This document shows positions 25,201-28,672 of a stretch of DNA of 57,989 nucleotides, piece after piece. This stretch comes from Priapulus caudatus (taxonomy: Eukaryota; Priapulida; Priapulimorpha; Priapulimorphida; Priapulidae), in NCBI RefSeq assembly GCF_000485595.1, contig NW_014577980.1, positions 163,577-221,565 of the forward strand, in the 5' to 3' direction. The position numbers and the translations under genes are program-made. Position 1 is the stretch's first letter, and each line of letters starts with the position of its first letter. The notes beneath the pieces are model-generated. The model was not told where the DNA came from. It was given only the letters and a program-made list of their open reading frames with translations, and searched no databases.

Positions 25201-25249
25201 CATCACTTTTGCTGGCTTCATCAACATCATGCAACAAACTGAGATCTTC
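1073..25249 (-). CDS. CEBPZ: CEBPZ (NOC1/MAK21 family) multi-exon gene
   Basis: Ribosome-biogenesis factor of the CBF/MAK21 family. In known family members the protein works in the nucleolus with NOC2 on early 60S assembly, and mammalian CEBPZ also binds CCAAT promoters. Order: acidic N-terminus (residues about 1-32), Lys-rich linker, KYLLVKPGTKW segment (about 150), WMKTVISSGTLADRMAAL (about 212), helical repeats with LVNKLGDP, then the CBF domain ending GDPLQDFTLIRFLDRFVYRN (about 740-760), then alternating acidic and Lys-rich tails. Minus-strand exons, 5' to 3': 25249-25154, 24081-24035, 23384-23036, 22800-22692, 20648-20458, 16824-16616, 16202-16158, 14589-14546, 14233-14119, 13766-13682, 13033-12937, 12465-12381, 9259-9145, 8828-8687, 8350-8216, 8003-7796, 7562-7471, 7042-6889, 4053-3912, 3453-3362, 3227-3173, 2801-2593, 2045-1961, 1717-1687, 1559-1478, 1230-1073. 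All phases match. Exons 5-7 here carry indels but are intact in duplicates. The initiator exon was not found. Confidence 0.93.
1478..1559 (-). CDS. CEBPZ: CEBPZ exon 25
   Basis: An 82-nt exon (phase 0 in, 1 out) between CTTGCAG and GTAAAC. It encodes FASIMDDNAGSKVDTSGSEA then LANKDKA, matching FGHLLDENMGSKFDNIGMNAMANKDNA. Confidence 0.88.
1687..1717 (-). CDS. CEBPZ: CEBPZ exon 24 (31-nt micro-exon)
   Basis: Only 31 nt, between TTTCCAG and GTGAGA, encoding DENLFAAAEQ. It fills exactly the gap matching DSSLFVSAEEF in human CEBPZ, and the phases (2 in, 0 out) agree with both neighbours. Too short for open-frame searches. Confidence 0.8.
1961..2045 (-). CDS. CEBPZ: CEBPZ exon 23
   Basis: An 85-nt exon (phase 1 in, 2 out). 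It encodes LFVPKKSSKRDATDGGYPMP then SMKKKRKK, a basic segment matching the SFQGPRKKKRN region. The donor GTAAGA overlaps a TAA that would end the protein if the intron were retained. Confidence 0.82.
2593..2801 (-). CDS. CEBPZ: CEBPZ exon 22 (acidic tract)
   Basis: A 209-nt exon (phase 2 in, 1 out) between ATTCCAG and GTATGA. It encodes a Lys-rich start (YSKKLKQLKKQKAEAE), a run of Asp codons written mostly GAT/GAC, and an acidic end (EMEFNEEDVAFSDDDG). Acidic low complexity of this kind is typical of CEBPZ and other nucleolar proteins. The GAY run is a natural site for slippage. Confidence 0.9.
3173..3227 (-). CDS. CEBPZ: CEBPZ exon 21
   Basis: A 55-nt exon (phase 1 in, 2 out) between TGTTACAG and GTCAGC. 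It encodes KIEPGSRARDDFDMDFAR, resembling the DDMDFAG motif of CEBPZ. Short, but flanking phases agree exactly. Confidence 0.82.
3362..3453 (-). CDS. CEBPZ: CEBPZ exon 20
   Basis: A 92-nt exon (phase 2 in, 1 out) between ATTACAG and GTATTA. It encodes YFSKKADQKKDLDNVSEGES then ISDDEFDKLL, matching the RYYKK...ESIEDVDDEEFEELI segment that opens the acidic C-terminal half. Confidence 0.88.
3912..4053 (-). CDS. CEBPZ: CEBPZ exon 19
   Basis: A 142-nt exon (phase 1 in, 2 out) between TGCACAG and GTACAT. It encodes GEGKAVPVNTAEFLKRGEAN then TPVDEQFLYR, matching IRHLPVNSKEFLAKEESQIPVDEVFFHRYYKK just after the CBF domain. It is GC-rich compared with its introns. The upstream intron (4054-6888) contains the extra block of duplicated exons and a hAT element. 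Confidence 0.92.
4154..4210. repeat. 57-bp interspersed repeat, copy 1 of 3
   Basis: Sequence from AACAAGTGCCGC to GATGCTAAAC, also at 9385-9441 (near identical) and 14801-14855 (diverged). Every copy lies in a CEBPZ intron and two lie at the edge of the duplicated exon block. Function unknown; it is short and not clearly tRNA-like. Confidence 0.6.
4207..5575 (-). pseudogene. Second, damaged copy of CEBPZ exons 13-15
   Basis: This stretch repeats 8066-9400 in the same orientation, introns included. It starts at the shared CCATTTTATCACACTGAAT and runs to the GAT-repeat tract. All three exons are recognisable (about 4350-4505, 4845-4990, 5319-5440) but each carries several one-base indels. It sits inside the intron between exons 18 and 19, so splicing would not need it. 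Either a local tandem duplication that is decaying or, more likely given indels without many substitutions, an unpolished alternative read of the same locus. Confidence 0.8.
5573..5800. repeat. Interspersed repeat (GATGGCTTTTC ... GAGCTA), truncated copy
   Basis: Non-coding repeat with a run of cggacg/cgcacgg units and a conserved end CGATTCTACAAGCTGCAT followed by a GAGCTA terminus. Related copies are at 11363-12095, 15540-16118 and 25893-26137. Likely a non-autonomous DNA element; I see no coding part. Confidence 0.6.
5825..6543 (-). mobile_element. hAT-family element with transposase remnant
   Basis: 719-bp element with inverted ends TAGGGGTG / CACCCCTA flanked by near-identical 8-bp target duplications (GTAATACC at 5817-5824, GTAATACT at 6544-6551), the size expected for hAT transposons. 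On the minus strand about 5975-6115 reads PSERVFSTADCTVSRKH, the SERVFS-x-A signature of the hAT C-terminal dimerisation domain (ZBED/Ac type), ending in a stop. Most of the transposase is gone. Lies in the CEBPZ intron between exons 18 and 19. Confidence 0.75.
6889..7042 (-). CDS. CEBPZ: CEBPZ exon 18 (CBF domain signature)
   Basis: A 154-nt exon (phase 0 in, 1 out), acceptor GTATAG. It encodes MAHHFHPSVGLFARDVISGK then YSGDPLQDFTLIRFLDRFVY and RNPKKTNK. The GDPLQDFTLxRFLDRFVYRNPK stretch is the diagnostic end of the CBF/MAK21 domain and is nearly unchanged from vertebrates. The donor GTCAAA is weak but is the only one giving the right phase to exon 19. Confidence 0.95.
7471..7562 (-). CDS. 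CEBPZ: CEBPZ exon 17
   Basis: A 92-nt exon (phase 1 in, 0 out) between CTTGCAG and GTGCGT. It encodes RVLQLQDYDAYQRNPQYAGA then EYTCMWELVK, corresponding to KQLNKYDPFSRNPLFCGAENTSLWELKK in the second half of the CBF domain. Confidence 0.92.
7796..8003 (-). CDS. CEBPZ: CEBPZ exon 16 (acidic insert)
   Basis: A 208-nt exon (phase 0 in, 1 out), donor GTAAGC. It starts DDDEEEKFIDVDIAENEDN, then a poorly conserved linker, and ends KPNASWVHKRNIQG. The DDEENFIDAND and VASWVHFDNLKG landmarks of CEBPZ bracket the same linker, which in this gene is shorter than in human. Confidence 0.9.
8216..8350 (-). CDS. CEBPZ: CEBPZ exon 15
   Basis: A 135-nt, 45-codon phase 0-0 exon between CTACAG and GTAAAC. It encodes AFLKRLLQISAYQAPNFICG then VLLLVSELLKKRPG, matching AFVKRLLQVTCQQMPPFICGALYLVSEILKAKPG. 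A second, damaged copy lies at about 4350-4505. Confidence 0.92.
8687..8828 (-). CDS. CEBPZ: CEBPZ exon 14
   Basis: A 142-nt exon (phase 2 in, 0 out) between CGCTTAG and GTACGT. It encodes ENLSDRFYTVLYKKLSEPGL then KTSSKQMMFLNLVFKSMLKD, matching [36 protein letters not shown]. A frame-broken second copy lies at about 4845-4990. Confidence 0.93.
9145..9259 (-). CDS. CEBPZ: CEBPZ exon 13
   Basis: A 115-nt exon (phase 1 in, 2 out) between TTTACAG and GTAAGT. It encodes NSEKVVEQVNMLYKIVHVSN then FNISIQALMLLHQLLDA, matching REQIDTLFKVLHxVNFNTSVQALMLLFQV. A degraded second copy lies at about 5319-5440. Confidence 0.92.
9385..9441. repeat. 57-bp interspersed repeat, copy 2 of 3
   Basis: Same element as 4154-4210, here at the other end of the source of the duplicated exon block. 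Confidence 0.6.
9450..9530. repeat. Short tandem repeat (TCAGACTGATTGTCTA unit)
   Basis: About four imperfect repeats of a 16-base unit built on TGATTGTCTA/TCAGAC, in the intron upstream of exon 13. No coding or regulatory meaning seen. Confidence 0.6.
10200..10790. repeat. Fold-back inverted repeat with AT-rich core
   Basis: Left arm about 10200-10365 and right arm about 10626-10790 are reverse complements with substitutions; both contain the GTGTGGGCGGAGTC block and the AGGTGCGTTA block. The core 10366-10625 is almost pure A/T made of AAATTTAAA-like words. It looks like two head-to-head copies of one element or a fold-back transposon, in the intron between CEBPZ exons 12 and 13. Confidence 0.65.
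11363..12095. repeat. Interspersed repeat (TTAACCCTC ... GAGCTA) with CA/GC microsatellite
   Basis: Shares both ends with the copy at 15540-16118: TTAACCCTC-TCTTGAGGGTCAAA at one end, CTACAAGCTGCAT then GAGCTA at the other. The interior has TTGACCTTTGACC and a long ACAC/ACGC microsatellite (about 11826-12040). Open frames over the microsatellite are low-complexity artefacts. Sits in the CEBPZ intron 12-13, followed by an AAT trinucleotide run (12094-12117). Confidence 0.65.
12381..12465 (-). CDS. CEBPZ: CEBPZ exon 12
   Basis: An 85-nt exon (phase 0 in, 1 out) between TATTCTAG and GTAAGT. It encodes SIVKKGEVDSKMLSALLTGV then NRAFPYTK, matching the invariant VESKMLSALLTGVNRAYPY block of the CBF domain. 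The following intron, 9260-12380, is filled with repeats. Confidence 0.92.
12937..13033 (-). CDS. CEBPZ: CEBPZ exon 11
   Basis: A 97-nt exon (phase 2 in, 0 out) between CTGCAG and GTATAG. It encodes YYGMCFLNQLVLDRQEGDLA then SRLISLYFSFFQ, matching QYYAxCFLNQMALSHEESELANKLITVYFCFF. This is where the Pfam CBF/MAK21 region begins in the family, as far as I can judge. Confidence 0.9.
13682..13766 (-). CDS. CEBPZ: CEBPZ exon 10
   Basis: An 85-nt exon (phase 1 in, 2 out) between TTCCAG and GTACGT. It encodes VDHHPNMKSVVVLEVERVLY followed by RQNISSKAQ, nearly identical to HPNMKGVVxGEVERLLYRSNISxKAQ of vertebrate CEBPZ. An unrelated plus-strand open frame over the same bases (13683-13865) is a shadow. 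Confidence 0.9.
14119..14233 (-). CDS. CEBPZ: CEBPZ exon 9
   Basis: A 115-nt exon (phase 0 in, 1 out). The acceptor is GGATGCAG at 14234-14241; a nearer-upstream AG would put an in-frame TAA at the start, which settles the choice. It encodes SNKYKYLVRKELLSILVNKL followed by GDPDRKVAANCCHLLGQL, the most recognisable LVNKLGDP block of the family. Donor GTAGGT. Confidence 0.88.
14546..14589 (-). CDS. CEBPZ: CEBPZ exon 8
   Basis: A 44-nt exon (phase 1 in, 0 out) between ATTTCAG and GTAAGA. It encodes TAYDLLINKPEQEK, matching the ALYELL(x)HKPEQEK motif of CEBPZ. From here to the C-terminus all exons of this copy are open, which contrasts with exons 5-7. Confidence 0.85.
14801..14855. repeat. 57-bp interspersed repeat, copy 3 of 3 (diverged)
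   Basis: Diverged copy beginning AACAAGTGCCGCATAGCGAC. It shows substitutions, not indels, relative to the other two, so it is an independent older insertion. Confidence 0.5.
14856..15539. other. Intronic sequence, nothing recognised
   Basis: Part of the intron between CEBPZ exons 7 and 8. Short open frames on both strands lack splice signals, codon bias or similarity to anything I know. Confidence 0.4.
15540..16118. repeat. Interspersed repeat (TTAACCCTC ... GAGCTA), second long copy
   Basis: Same element as 11363-12095, with a shorter ACGC tract. It lies in the intron between CEBPZ exons 7 and 8. The junction with the second X block at 25893 falls inside this element. Confidence 0.65.
16158..16202 (-). 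CDS. CEBPZ: CEBPZ exon 7, primary copy with one-base deletion
   Basis: A tiny exon between TATTTCAG and GTAAGT. The intact 46-nt version at 26174-26219 encodes KLSFDNLKAVKTKAL, matching LSHDTLVxTKTRAL of CEBPZ. The primary copy lacks one A (CTAAG for CTAAAG), so it is 45 nt and out of frame. Confidence 0.78.
16616..16824 (-). CDS. CEBPZ: CEBPZ exon 6, primary copy with indels
   Basis: Codes for a piece of the helical-repeat core (LLPDGCKLKCFDQHPLL...) but is interrupted by several one-base insertions, including AAAG for AAG at the donor. The duplicate at 26626-26819 is fully open and shows the exact 194-nt exon. The acceptor side is also damaged (TTCTAC for TTCTAG), so the upper boundary is approximate. 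Confidence 0.75.
17090..17320. repeat. Purine-rich tract between inverted AGGGG...CCCCT / TTGCAA motifs
   Basis: About 90 bases of A/G only (GAAAAGGAAAG-type) flanked by inverted CGCCCCTAT and ATAGGGG motifs and by TTGCAAATGATAGG. A cleaner copy is at 27088-27280. Predicted Lys/Glu-rich or Phe/Ser-rich peptides here are not genes. Possibly a short MITE around a polypurine run. Confidence 0.55.
18727..18893. repeat. 46-bp tandem repeat (AGCTCTCCATCATG ... CTTAAGGGTGTGATT)
   Basis: About three imperfect units. Inverted units stand at 38985-39080, directly against the N gap, and one unit at 28620-28672, directly against the truncated retroelement. The repeat therefore marks several block boundaries. 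Confidence 0.65.
19970..20280. repeat. Minisatellite-like repeat (GACAGG / GGTTTCCTCAA)
   Basis: Several imperfect repeats of about 80 bases with the words CTATAGG, GACACCTGT, TTTTTGGGG and CCTCAAGGGACA. Copies at 37580-37910 (inverted) and 49000-49320 (direct). Non-coding. Confidence 0.55.
20458..20648 (-). CDS. CEBPZ: CEBPZ exon 5, primary copy with indels
   Basis: This carries the strongly conserved block (HWMKTV...GTLADRMAALTLLLQ) but has small insertions and deletions, so no single frame spans it; it is about 191 nt against 189 in the intact duplicate at 49502-49690. The donor has also lost one G (CTCGTGAG instead of CTCGGTGAG). Because other copies are intact, I read the breaks as sequencing error rather than decay. 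Confidence 0.75.
20918..21984 (-). mobile_element. hAT transposon remnant with C-terminal dimerisation domain
   Basis: 1.07-kb element with inverted ends CAGGGTTGAAAATA (20918-20931) and its complement ending at 21984; TATC-rich flanks hide the exact target duplication. Minus-strand open frames 21825-21439 and 21442-21185 together read as the end of a ZNF862-like transposase: FHSFVHQVMALDLKGEE, VVNLLLSLPSTSV, then MKRIKSDWRSRLSGSNLN. The expected CERGFSxMK link is lost to an indel at about 21440. Subterminal GGATCACCGATGTT words form palindromes. It lies in the CEBPZ intron between exons 4 and 5. Copies: 35810-36920 inverted, 49958-51130 direct. Confidence 0.8.
22016..22044. repeat. AT dinucleotide microsatellite
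   Basis: TATATA run between the hAT element and the MITE; repeated at 35760-35784. Another AT run opens the window (4-26) and one lies at 46792-46811. Confidence 0.8.
22086..22680. mobile_element. hAT-type MITE with perfect 8-bp target duplication
   Basis: 595-bp non-coding element with 15-bp inverted ends (CAGGGCTCGAATTAA) and an exact 8-bp duplication CACCTGCT at 22078-22085 and 22681-22688. The right duplication overlaps the splice donor of CEBPZ exon 4 (GTAAGC read on the minus strand), so the insertion falls within the first bases of the intron while leaving the donor intact. Copies at about 35126-35720 (inverted) and 51243-51865 (direct, noisy). Confidence 0.85.
22692..22800 (-). CDS. 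CEBPZ: CEBPZ exon 4
   Basis: A 109-nt exon (phase 0 in, 1 out). I chose the first acceptor, TTACAG before TTTCAG; an alternative 6 nt further in would drop Phe-Gln. It encodes DPLVWEPAPAHVVKTLQTLA and continues into a DEVNLYNQ end, matching the PQDVVSKYKTLAQKLYQHEINL region of CEBPZ. The donor is GTAAGC, and a hAT MITE begins just beyond it, with target site at 22681-22688. The inverted copy at 35004-35112 is open and differs by Ala to Ser and LL to FI, as alleles would. Confidence 0.88.
23036..23384 (-). CDS. CEBPZ: CEBPZ exon 3 (Lys-rich linker)
   Basis: A 349-nt exon, the longest of the gene, between TTTATAG and donor GTACGT. It begins with Lys/Glu-rich low complexity (QEKEGVSKPKKEKSRNENTK), continues through Ser/Asn-rich sequence and ends in RKYLLVKPGTKWHEDQ. 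This last part matches the conserved LLLRPGGKWYD block at the start of the folded region of CEBPZ. The Lys-rich part is probably a disordered nuclear or nucleolar localisation segment. Confidence 0.88.
24035..24081 (-). CDS. CEBPZ: CEBPZ exon 2
   Basis: A 47-nt exon (phase 0 in, 2 out) between CATTACAG and GTATGT. LHKFIGQLKFKKTHSG aligns with the ELEAFIQNLNLAKYTK stretch I recall from human CEBPZ. Its short length would make it easy to miss in automated prediction. A 47-nt copy is at 33729-33775(+); a degraded one is at about 41345-41392(+). Confidence 0.75.
24090..25150. other. CEBPZ intron 1-2, AT-rich
   Basis: No exon is supported. Open frames on either strand (for example 24827-25141 plus) have no acceptor-donor pair in CEBPZ phase and are not preserved in the other copies. 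The stretch at 24640-24760 is a run of AAAATTT-type near-palindromes. Confidence 0.4.
25154..25249 (-). CDS. CEBPZ: CEBPZ exon 1 seen (acidic)
   Basis: A 96-nt phase 0-0 exon between acceptor TTGTAG and donor GTATAA. It encodes 32 residues starting EDLSLLHDVDEA and ending TFDEKE, rich in Asp/Glu like the N-terminus of vertebrate CEBPZ. It is phase 0 at its start, so at least one upstream exon with the initiator Met is missing; upstream sequence is repeat-derived. Copies lie at 32546-32641(+), 40134-40233(+) and about 54612-54730(-). Confidence 0.8.
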
Positions 25250-25329
25250 CTACAAGAGCAAAACAATGAGAGAATGGAAATGAAATGCTGTACATGTATG
25301 TCATTACATTAGGTTAAAGACCAACACTG

Positions 25330-25893
25330 TATATGAACTGCCACAGTGTTTCATTATATTATTACCTCCGCCCAACGGAGTTGGAGGAGGTTATGTATTC
25401 GCTCTTAGCATTCGCTCTTATGTATTCGCTCTTATCTAGCGCATCAGCCAGCTCAGCCAGCCAGCCAGTGATACCCAGCGAGCGTGTACATGTGAGTGAG
25501 CGAGCAGCAGCAATGAGCGGCTGCTACGAGCGAGCGAGCAGCAAGCCAGCCTGTACATGTCAGTACGCTGGCGTATATCGTGGCTTATTCGTGTGTTTGT
25601 GAGTCGTATGGCGTATGGCGTATGTCGCTGGCAGAGGTATGCACTCTCCGTGAGTGCACTTTGTCTAGTTAAAAATGTCCTCAGTGCTAGTGGCAATGAA
25701 AGTGTCAATGACACTGTAGCTCACCACAAAAAAAGACACAAATGAGTGAGTAAGAACAAGTCGGTTTTAATTGAGCAACCATCGACGTACATTATAGAAA
25801 TGATTGCCATCTGTATATCGCAATAATAATCTATAAACCAAAATGAATCACAATTTGTGACCGTAGATGGCGCTATACCCGCTTTGTAGCGAT
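25330..25893. mobile_element. Repeat with palindromic CCTCCGCC...GGAGGAGG end
   Basis: Begins at TTATTACCTCCGCCCAACGG, a short palindrome with a TGTATTCGCTCTTA repeat, and continues through AGC-rich sequence. Copies at 31900-32430 and 39480-40020 (inverted) and 54840-55440 (direct). Likely a non-autonomous element upstream of CEBPZ exon 1, which may have separated the initiator exon from the rest. Confidence 0.5.
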
Positions 25894-26173
25894 GGATTAA
25901 GTTAAGGAGGGAATGTTCCCCCTTCTTTTACACCTCTTGACCTTTGACCTTTGACCCCCAGCTTCGACATCCCAACTCGTTTTGACGATCCCCCCCGACA
26001 TCCCCAATATCGTGACCGTACATCAAGCGGTTAAGATTTGTGCCCAACTGTTGACGCACGCACGGACGCACGGACGCACGGACGGACGCACGCTCATGCG
26101 ATTCTACAAGCTGCATCTGACTATGTCAGCTGAGCTAATAATTAACAAAGTTTAATAATGAGCATAAACTTAC

Positions 26174-26219
26174 TCAATGCTTTTGTTTTCACTGCCTTTA
26201 GATTATCAAATGATAGTTT
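26174..26219 (-). CDS. CEBPZ: Intact duplicate of CEBPZ exon 7
   Basis: A 46-nt exon between TATTTCAG and GTAAGT, phase 0 in and 1 out, encoding KLSFDNLKAVKTKAL. It restores the base missing at 16158-16202 and joins in frame to exon 8. Confidence 0.85.
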
Positions 26220-26625
26220 CTGAAATACAAAACAGGGTCATAAGATCACCAGGTCAATACGATGTAGTATATTAAACTAATATCTCAAACAAAACTTGTT
26301 GTGTGACGTAAAACCCCGCAGTACAGACTTAATCAAAATCAGTGTAACGCGACCAGCATAAAATTACGAGCGTTTCTCCATAACGCTAAATACTCTTTAG
26401 CGGGCTATGATTACAACAGATCAACGGGTTGATTGCAACAAACATGAAACAATTGATTGCAACAAGCATATATAACATTGCAAAAACACGAAACAACTCA
26501 TTGCAACAAACAGATATAATCGTAACAAACACGAAACAACTCATTGCAACAAACAGATATGATTGCAACAAACACAAAACAATAGATTGCAACAAACACC
26601 GCATGTTCTGAGACTTTCGTCTGAC

Positions 26626-26819
26626 CTTGAGGGTTTCGACAAGGTTGGCGTACTGCTGCTTCAGCTGATGTTCGAACTGGTAGATGATGAGGCGTCTGTC
26701 AGCGACGTCTCTGTTGCCGCTCGACAACTCGTCCAGACACAGCAGCGGATGCTGGTCAAAGCACTTCAGCTTGCAGCCGTCCGGCAGCAGCTCCGAGAGC
26801 ACTAGGTCCCTTATCGTGT
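26626..26819 (-). CDS. CEBPZ: Intact duplicate of CEBPZ exon 6
   Basis: Acceptor TTCTAG, donor GTCAGA, 194 nt, open throughout (phase 1 in, 0 out). It encodes RDLVLSELLPDGCKLKCFDQ, ELSSGNRDVADRRLII and YQFEHQLKQQYANLVETLK, matching LLITDLLPDNRKLRxFxQRP...LSSGNKDSRDRRLILWYFEHQLK of CEBPZ. It belongs to the second X block (25893-28670), a direct copy of 15.9-18.8 kb, and shows what the broken exon at 16616-16824 should be. Confidence 0.88.
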
Positions 26820-28672
26820 CTAGAACATGGAGAGTATGACGAGGTCTATGTTAGCCTATACGCCAGTATAGAGCATTTAGCCCTATATGGAGTTCCATAT
26901 CCTAGTGTACGTTATGTACTGCTAGATGGCAGCACCTGAATGACATACATTTATAGAGTTGCATAGTCTCCCCACAAGTTCCATGGAGCTCCATATAGGG
27001 CTAAATGCACTATACTGGCGATACGTGTATATGACCTATAATACCTATATAGATACTGGTCGTTAGGTGTATATATGTATTATATACATACAGGGGTGGT
27101 CGCCCCCCTATCATTTGCAAGAAAAGGGAAAGAAGAAGAAGAAAAAGAAAAGGAAAAGGAAAAGGAAAAGAAAAAAGAAAAAGAAAAGAAAAAGAAAAAG
27201 AAGAAGAAGAAACATCTTGCAAATGATAGGGGAGGTCATAGGGGGTCGCCCCCTATCATTTTCTTGCAAATGATGGGGGGGGGGTTAATATGTATCCAAG
27301 CTGTGTCTGATATAGTAATTTTATGAATATTAATGAACCCTCACTGTAATCGCGGATATTTTTGACCAATCAGAGACGTCTAGTCTGAACGTGTCCACAG
27401 ACTGGAATACCACGCGCATGTTCTTTACACAAGTAGCCTAAATACCTCCAGCCCACTGACGCAAAGCTGCAAGGTTATGTTATTATTCCGTATAATGTCA
27501 CCACAAAAAATGAGGGATGTAGCCTACAAGCTGGACCACTTTCATCAAAAAGTCGAAAAATTAAGTGTCAAAATTCAATCCATATAAAACCTGTTCTTAA
27601 TTCGATAATCAATGTCAATGTGTTATTTCCTTGGGAGTCCCAAGTTGGGACCATCATTTGTCGATGATGCTGTTTCCCGGCGGAAAGGTTTTCAAGGCAC
27701 TTGAAGGTGTTAACAACTTATTCCAGGCATGAGACATTTCCGCCGTTCGGCGGATTTCAGGCCATTTCTGAGATCAGTTTTTTTTTTGGGGGGGGGTAAG
27801 AATACCTCCGTGGTCTCTGATGATCCCGTACATGTGAACACACTGTGACTCGGTAACTATCCGGAGCGCTTCTACTCGTATCATTGTCTTAATGTATGCT
27901 TACTACAGGCTTTCATTTTTAAGGGGCGTGATCGCGCTCGCGCTCCACCGCGCACCCAAAATTGTGCCATGGTGCATGCATCATCGTGCCTCATAAAAGT
28001 GGTTGAAATCACACACCAAAAGCCTGCATATTATGTTGAAATAGCGCTCCATAGAGTTGTCAATGTAGGGGTGTACAAAAAGGTCAGAGACACACAACAA
28101 TTTGTGGTGTGTAAGTAACTGAACGTATGGCAGAGGTACAGGTTACTACCCTCTGGTTTATACAACTAGACAACAGCATCCAAATACAGGTACCTACACG
28201 GTAGCCACAAGTTACCTGCTCGTTTTCCACTATACGTGGCGAGAAGTGGTTTTCTGCCGACGTGAAACAGTCGTAGGGCTGGAGGGGCTACATACGTGGC
28301 TATTACGTACAAGTAATTTGGCTAGTTTGTTGATGGATTGTGATGATATTTCTTGCTGAAATATGCAGGTACATGGATTAGAGTCTCTAAGGATGAAGAT
28401 CAGAATAAATAAAACAAGTTAATTTTTACATCCGATCAACTCTTTTATTAATCTGTGTGCTAGTGTTGGGTTGTTGGATGAAAAGAATGTAATCATGACA
28501 AAGCCATTGAATGAATGAAGGTGAAGATGAATGATAATCAGTGGATTGACATGACATCCCAATTTTCGTTTTGGATTTCACTCTAGACTGAGGATTGGTC
28601 ATGATTCCATCATCACACCCCAAGAGGCATAATGGAGAGCCCTCAAGGAGCTCTCCATCATCCCTTTTAAAG

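Larger units (their letters stand above)
18900..25893. repeat. Block Y, first copy (CEBPZ exons 1-5)
   Basis: Repeated inverted at 31.5-38.98 kb, partially inverted at 39.1-42.26 kb, and directly at 45.78-46.79 plus 48.98-55.4 kb. It holds a G/C-homopolymer repeat (19830-19960), a GTCTATA/TTTTGGGG minisatellite (19975-20280), exons 5 to 1, a hAT element and a MITE. This copy is the cleanest. Confidence 0.85.
25893..28670. repeat. Block X, second copy
   Basis: Direct copy of 15.9-18.8 kb. It starts abruptly inside the TTAAGGAGGGAATG part of an interspersed repeat and ends in one unit of the 46-bp repeat. It carries the intact CEBPZ exons 6 and 7. The noisier half is 27.3-28.6 kb, where many single bases are missing relative to copy one. 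Confidence 0.85.
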
